Shown here: positions 8,731 to 13,034 of the stretch, piece after piece
Layout: every line of letters starts with the position of its first letter
Numbering within the stretch: position 1 is the stretch's first letter
Assembly: GCA_025529335.1 (NCBI GenBank)
Contig: JAMYHX010000770.1
Span: 1 to 13,034 of the forward strand
DNA length: 13,034 bases
Direction: 5' to 3'
Origin: Rhizopus sp. PT2906
Taxonomy: Eukaryota > Mucoromycota > Mucoromycetes > Mucorales > Rhizopodaceae
Notes under the pieces: model-generated
Told to the model about the DNA's origin: nothing
Databases searched by the model: none
The model's input: the letters and a program-made list of their open reading frames with translations, nothing else
Translations under genes and position numbers: made by a program

Positions 8731-9083
8731 TTATTGAGTTGTGTTGGATTTTGAAAGGAAAGGTGTCTTACGGGATACATAAGGTTCAAGCTATGAAAAG
8801 GATATTAATATCTAAATAATACCTTTACTTTTCTTTTCATCTTACATTAAAGTTTTCCAAGTCTGGAACAACAAACGTGCGTACTTTATTCCAATCAATG
8901 ATATATCCTCCTTTCTTTGTATGTCTACCCATAGCACCAGAGCCGGTACCTTACTGAATGTCAACATGTGTCTAATGATCTTTATTCTTTTTCTAAATTA
9001 CCTTTGTAGTAGTTGTGACCTCTCTTTGATGTTAATGGTAAACGGCTTGCACCTCTAGGAATGGACTTGATTACACCAAACAT
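8731..9083 (-). CDS. MRPL27: Mitochondrial large-subunit ribosomal protein mL41 (MRPL27)
   Basis: A structural protein of the mitochondrial large ribosomal subunit. Three exons: 9083-9002, 8949-8846 and 8790-8731, giving 81 residues; introns are 52 and 55 nt with GT-AG ends and matching phases. The N-terminus (MFGVIKSIPRGASRLPLTSK) is basic and suits mitochondrial import. It is followed by RGHNYYKG, TGSGAMGRHTKKGGYIIDW, TFVVPDL and LEPYVSRKT, the block order typical of the mL41 family (GRHTK.GGY..DW, then a VVP segment, then PYVS). The first acceptor is the TAAG ending at 8950; the earlier CAG at 8954 would bring a stop. No exon exceeds 104 nt, so a plain open-frame search misses the gene. 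Confidence 0.92.
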
Positions 9084-9202
9084 AGTTGACAGTAATTAAT
9101 TAAAGAAGAGTAAGAAAAAAAAATGCACCCAGGCATCAAATGAAAAAGTGAAAAAGAAGTCACGGTGTTTTCTGGCTTTATTTTTTTGCATACAACAACA
9201 CT

Positions 9203-10877
9203 TTAACCATGATGCCAAGTAGCCCAGATTGCTTCACGACAGTACAAGATGCCTAGTAATGGAGTACCTACCATCATGCTTAACCAAAAGAAAGAGTTAC
9301 CTAACCAAAAACGATTTTTGAAAATAGGTAATCGACCAATGATAATCAACGGTAATTGAAACATTTGAATTATCAACATGTATAATCGGATCTTTTGAGT
9401 AACAATAATCAGGATAAGTTCATGAAAGCAGGATGAGAACAAAAAGGTTACAAAGGTGGCATTCGTCTTTGAAAGTTTATAGGATTCAATCGAGTGTGAA
9501 TAAACATGTCGAAGCAACCATTGATAAACAGGCTTATTCCATTTACGAGCAAATTCATCATAAGTTATGCTATTCCACCAATCGTCATAAAAGTTTCTGT
9601 CAGCGAACCTAATGAGAGAGAGAGAGAGAGAGAGAAAATGAATATTATTAACATTATTACTGTTATCATCTTACCTGCTTAATTCGGCAAAGGCATTTAA
9701 AATACATTCAAAAATGATATAGAATATAAGAAGGTAGTTGATCAGGAAGGGGAAGAGTAGTTCAATGATCACTCGAGGCTCCGAAATATTTGGATCATAG
9801 AGCTTTGGAATAATGAATCGTTCGGTTGTAACATAAAGAATCAAAAAGGTTCCAAGCGTAGCCACAGTTTTTTCAAACAAGTACCAGATACGGATCCTAA
9901 TACACACGCATAGTTGAATGTTAGAACCACATAATTGATTTGCTTTTGCTCTCTCTTTTTTTTTTTTTTTTTTTACTTGTCCGTGCGTGGGTATTCCATC
10001 CAATAGACCAGACTGGGAACAAGTAAGTAATCCAAAAAGTTGATGATTGTAACATTATCTGGGAAGCGCGTACTTCCGTGAACCAATTCTTCTTCTAAAA
10101 ATGACATTTCTACTTCCATTTCCTCTAACTCCTTTGTCTCTTCTTCGGTGTAGGTTTTTTCTTTACGAGCCGCTATCCAATTGGGTACTATTTCCTTTAG
10201 CTGATTCAATCTTTTTAACTTAACAGATAAATCTCCATTGAGTGTAGTGTATGAATGCATTTTCATCATCATCACTATCGTATGCATGGTAAAGAAGCCT
10301 GATTGGACCCAAGGCCAATTTCTAGTGGCAGCATATTAATAATTAAAAAGACCTTCCTTTTGATCTCACACACACACACAGAGAGAGAGAGAGAGAAAGG
10401 GCAAACTTACCTCCAAAAAGTCCAATAAATATTAAAGAACAAGAAACAAGCTTGCCCTATATGTTGGATGATGAATCCAATGGTATCATAAGGTAATACA
10501 TTCCATAAAAATAACTTTGAGAATAGCACACTGAATAATGTCATGGAAACCATCGTCAGGTCCGATATGAGAAGCGCCAGGCCATCTTTGGATATTAATC
10601 TGTAAAATCCCAAACTAATCAATATTCCTTCTTGCTCGTAGCATTTCATAGCAGCCTGTATCACGTAAAATCCCATGGCTATCCAAAATAGTGTATAGAA
10701 TCCTCTGAAGGATTCATTTTGGTTATCTGGGTTGGACAAATCAAACTGTGTATGTCTCGCTTTGAATAAAAGTGGTCGTTTCTTTAAGAATTTAGAACGC
10801 CTGTCCTTTATAAGGCTATCATTTTCTTTTAAAGATGCTGGTTCTGTTACGGTTCGTTTAATAGGTGGTGCTGACAT
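9203..10877 (-). CDS. ARE2: Sterol O-acyltransferase, ARE1/ARE2 (ACAT) family, MBOAT superfamily
   Basis: An ER membrane enzyme that esterifies sterols with fatty acyl-CoA for storage in lipid droplets. Four exons: 10877-10411, 10321-9977, 9896-9675 and 9608-9203, 479 residues; introns of 89, 80 and 66 nt, all GT-AG and in phase. Landmarks: MKMHSY (His178), an acidic linker, then NFLDYLLVPSLVYWMEYPRT; FYDDWWN (351-357, the family signature, Asn357); LLRHVYSHSI; and SSCFHELILII with His407, the expected MBOAT catalytic histidine. Hydrophobic spans lie near 58-76, 97-119 and 132-152 and are plentiful later. The C-terminal half resembles yeast Are2 throughout. DGAT1 is the main alternative, but FYxDWWN and the tail favour the sterol enzyme. 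I chose the ATG at 10877; an in-frame ATG at 10922 would add a 15-residue hydrophobic stretch encoded by pyrimidine-rich DNA. Confidence 0.93.
9614..9635. repeat. (GA)n microsatellite in intron 3 of the acyltransferase gene
   Basis: Eleven GA units lie within the intron at 9609-9674, next to its acceptor. On the sense strand this is (TC)n, so it probably serves as the polypyrimidine tract. Confidence 0.85.
9956..9974. repeat. T19 homopolymer in intron 2 of the acyltransferase gene
   Basis: On the sense strand this is A19 directly after the GT of the donor (9976-9975). The run length is liable to sequencing and replication slippage, but it is intronic and does not affect the frame. Confidence 0.8.
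10367..10396. repeat. Composite (CA)n(GA)n microsatellite in intron 1 of the acyltransferase gene
   Basis: Seven CA units abut eight GA units within the intron at 10322-10410. On the sense strand the order is (TC)n then (TG)n, a pyrimidine-rich stretch close to the donor. Confidence 0.85.
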
Positions 10878-11754
10878 CAAACAAGTTAAAAAAAGGAGTG
10901 GAAAATGTGCACAGTAATGCATTTATTTAAAACTATGACGTTACTACCAGTTGAATTCAGACGGCATTCAAATTTCGGGAACTTAAAAAAGGTCTCTTGA
11001 ATCTCCGAATCACTTTTTTCAACAGGCTGCTTTCACGAAAAGAAAAGTTACTTGAGCTGTCAAGTAAAGCTATCAAGATGGTGCAAACGATTTGATCATT
11101 CTGTTTGAAAAAGAGTTTTCATGTCTTAGAAATGAATGATGACGTAAAATATATAGTGTCTAGTGACCTGAGCACTGTCAGATCATACTTCAACCGTGCA
11201 TTTAGTAATTGGAGCAAGTTTAAAAGGCTGCTTGAGATTTGAAACGTACACAAAGGCTCTCATCACATCATTTTGGGTCCAATAAAGAAAACCTCAATAG
11301 AATCATGATGAATACAAAGAAAGATGAGGTTGTCATGTTCATAGATGATATATCTCTTGTTTCTCTATTTATTCAGCCAATAGACGATGTCAGATACTTG
11401 TGATCACTTCTCATTATAAACATTCGCATCCACTATTATTTAATAGATCTTCTTTCTATTTAAAAGTAAAGGTATTCAATTGACTCTTCGCTGGTTTACA
11501 ACTATGCATGTTTCCCATCATCCACTTTTTAGACATATCATTTCTATTCACCCTTCATTTCTTTCTTGAAATCAAACAAAAGAATATAATCAACGAAATA
11601 TCATCACCAACAAATGATGTCTATAAACAAGTGCACTTCCCCTGTTTTTTTTTTTCGCATAGAACACAGAACAGATACTAAACTCTCCGTCTATCTGTCT
11701 AATATGCTCATCTGTTTCTCTTTTTCGAGAAATGAATCGATTATCTCTATTGTT
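10878..11754. other. Upstream region of the acyltransferase gene with two unexplained small plus-strand frames
   Basis: Bases 10878-11131 are the likely promoter and 5' UTR of the acyltransferase gene. Two short plus-strand frames look more protein-like than chance: 11132-11242 (36 aa, includes LSTVRSYFNRAFSNWSKFKR) and 11305-11403 (32 aa, includes KKDEVVMFIDDISLVSLF). A GTTTAA donor near 11218 and an AATAG acceptor at 11300 could join them, but this is speculative. From 11404 to 11754 I see nothing definite. Confidence 0.3.
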
Positions 11755-12075
11755 TCATCCTTTGATGTACAGTGCGTCCATTCTCAAATCGAACACTTTT
11801 TGAACTTGGTGGTGCATTTTTTGAAAATAAAATATCACTATGGCGAGAAGAACCGTGAATATGGCCATTTTTATCACACTCAACCGTGAATTATTCACGG
11901 TTCTTCTCGCCATAGTGCGACCGATTTTTCTAGGGTCAACACTACATGCACCAGAAAATAGGCTAAATAATGTAAATATGAATCTATCATAAGTGGCCAT
12001 TTTTTGATCAACTGACAACATAAAACTAAAATAACATTTCTTTTTATCTCTTTTTTTCTTCTTGGATAGCATCAT
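11755..12075 (-). pseudogene. Shortened member of the paralogous family (copy R3)
   Basis: A 106-codon minus-strand frame. The likely start is the ATG at 12000 (MATYDRFIFTLFSLFSGACS); codons above it match intergenic sequence of unit 1. The head shares the SGAC motif with copies R1, R2 and R4. The tail, QKMHHQVQKVFDLRM, matches a plus-strand piece at 12841-12889 that follows copy R4, so head and tail of the family are retained and the middle is lost. Between them a hydrophobic segment (MAIFTVLLAIVIFYF) is encoded by one arm of the inverted repeat at 11836-11917. The frame ends at 11755; a second frame below it (KDETIEIIDSFLEKEKQM) looks coding, which suggests a frameshift. I treat it as a decayed gene, though a short novel protein is possible. 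Confidence 0.45.
11836..11917. repeat. Perfect 25-bp inverted repeat with 32-nt loop (hairpin)
   Basis: CACTATGGCGAGAAGAACCG plus TGAAT (11836-11860) is exactly complementary to 11893-11917. The loop contains a third AACCGTGAAT (11882-11891), which also forms an 8+1+8 palindrome with the right arm. An RNA from either strand would fold into a long perfect stem. Confidence 0.97.
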
Positions 12076-12139
12076 AGGTAAAGGGTAGAGGTAGCGCCCG
12101 TAATATTAGACTAATTTCTGGTGCATGTAAGTGTTTCCC
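11940..12139. repeat. Divergent gene-head unit 2 (copies R3 and R4)
   Basis: R3 reads leftward and R4 reads rightward, with inverted heads at about 11940-11972 and 12083-12139. The reverse complement of this unit aligns block by block with unit 1 (7373-7785): R4 pairs with R1, and R3 pairs with R2. The central part is shorter than in unit 1. Confidence 0.6.
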
Positions 12140-12923
12140 TTTTTCTAGTCTAGAAATTTTATTGACAGAAGTTTCTTCTGGATATGGCAGTGGCGACGGC
12201 AGTAAAGTCAGCTTTGACTATTACAAAGGCAATGTTCGGTATGCTTTCCATAATGCAAACTATTGCACAGACGTACAACAAAGGCATGTTCAACACTTTC
12301 AAAAAGTTGAAAATACACTTCCTTCATGATCATGGTAGGCAACAATATCACTTTTTTTTGTACCTTAATTGATTAATTTTGTTAGGCGACGCTAAACAAC
12401 ATTGGAGCATGTCCATGCAAGCACTAGGGGTGTTCCTCATGAATAAGGAACAAAAAGTGATAGCTCCAGTTGATTTCAAAGAAAAAGATATCTTGATGGT
12501 TCCTTTCATGGAATTTTACTTGATTCTAGCGATATGTCGGGCGATACAAAAAAAAATAAAACATTTAAAAAACAAATGCAAAAGACTAATTTCCGAGAAG
12601 AACATAAAGTGGCTGTGAATGCATCAAATGCGAATAAAAATCAGGATTGTGGATCAAGTTTGTTGAGATTTGTTAACCCAAGTATAATCAGGCTAAACGA
12701 AACGCTCGCACAAAGAATAACCGAAGTATCTAACCATATCCCTTTATCTCACCTTGTCAATATTACTCAACAATCATTTCGAAAACTATTTAAACAAAGT
12801 CCCTGTTTAAATAAGATGTTCCATAGTGTTCCAAATTAAGTTCAAGAAATGTACCACCAAGTTCAAAAAGTGCTCGATTTAAGAGTGGAGCCGGACTGTA
12901 TTGTGATCAACCCGTTATTTTAA
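12083..12923 (+). pseudogene. Decayed member of the paralogous family, fullest copy (R4)
   Basis: The head reads GSARNIRLISGAC and continues to LEILLTEVSSGYGSGDGSK; the R1 start ATG is AAG here and a TAG precedes it. Near 12200-12235 the likely frame shifts to one giving KAMFGMLSIMQTIAQTYNKG and TFKKLKIHFLHDHG. A good 51-nt GT-AG intron (12335-12385) then leads in phase to DAKQHWSMSMQALGVF and VIAPVDFKEKDI. Near 12530-12600 the frame shifts again (SLLRFVNPSIIRLNE) and stops at 12837. After that stop the same frame gives EMYHQVQKVLDLRVE, homologous to the tail of R3, up to 12921. A lost start, two shifts and two stops make it a pseudogene unless the sequence has errors. The function is unknown. 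Confidence 0.55.
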
Positions 12924-13034
12924 GATCTGATGGAGAGGGAAAAGATCAAGATGAACTTGTTGGCTTTATTGAATGGCCAATCAGCATTGAAATAATTGTG
13001 TATATTAGCCAATCATTTTCTGTTTTTATGCAAA
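12924..13034 (+). other. Open plus-strand frame running off the window, possible further part of R4
   Basis: From 12923 a different plus frame is open to the window edge (includes RSDGEGKDQDELVGFIEWPI). It may be a further frameshifted part of copy R4 or unrelated; too little is visible to decide. Confidence 0.25.

Noticed and set aside
9973..10922. Treating the acyltransferase exons as separate small genes
   Set aside because: Splice sites and phases join them, and motif order matches one ARE-type protein.
1..13034. CRISPR array, rRNA, bacterial operon signals
   Set aside because: No regularly spaced repeats, rRNA-like segments or ribosome-binding-site-driven gene strings were seen; spliced genes show this is eukaryotic DNA.

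Overview
The window looks like nuclear DNA of an early-diverging fungus, most probably Mucoromycota (Mucorales-like). The sequence is AT-rich. The genes carry several short GT-AG introns (47-89 nt), often with simple repeats inside. The recognisable proteins are fungal mitochondrial and lipid enzymes, next to a decayed Ty3-type retroelement. The assignment to Mucorales rests on this overall style and not on a marker gene.

Layout. (1) 2-832 (+): the 3' part of a GEP4-type mitochondrial phosphatidylglycerophosphatase, in five exons, cut by the left window edge. (2) 1506-3690 (-): a four-exon gene for a 670-residue serine-rich, basic/acidic, probably nuclear protein that I do not recognise; it converges on GEP4. 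(3) 3824-4290 (+): a broken, unrecognised coding fragment. (4) About 4440-6600 (-): a Ty3-like gag-pol relic holding a zinc knuckle, an aspartyl protease and a reverse transcriptase, with several frameshifts and an altered protease active site. (5) 7020-7821: the first pair of divergent, decayed paralogous gene heads. (6) 8731-9083 (-): a three-exon gene for mitochondrial ribosomal protein mL41 (yeast MRPL27), whose longest exon is only 104 nt. (7) 9203-10877 (-): a complete four-exon sterol O-acyltransferase of the ARE1/ARE2 (ACAT, MBOAT) family, 479 residues. (8) 11755-13034: the second pair of divergent decayed paralogs, including a perfect 25-bp inverted repeat.

The conserved genes are ordinary housekeeping genes: cardiolipin synthesis, mitochondrial translation and sterol-ester storage. 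No operon logic links them; mL41 and the acyltransferase only share a strand and a 119-bp gap.

The least ordinary signal is the pair of head-to-head units at 7373-7785 and 11940-12139. They are diverged copies of one bidirectional gene-head module in opposite orientation, and they flank the mL41/acyltransferase block. Their reading frames share a short Ser-Gly-Ala-Cys-like N-terminal motif and belong to an unnamed paralogous family, mostly wrecked here by lost start codons, frameshifts and stops. All exon boundaries were derived by hand from splice sites, reading phase and protein-family expectation.
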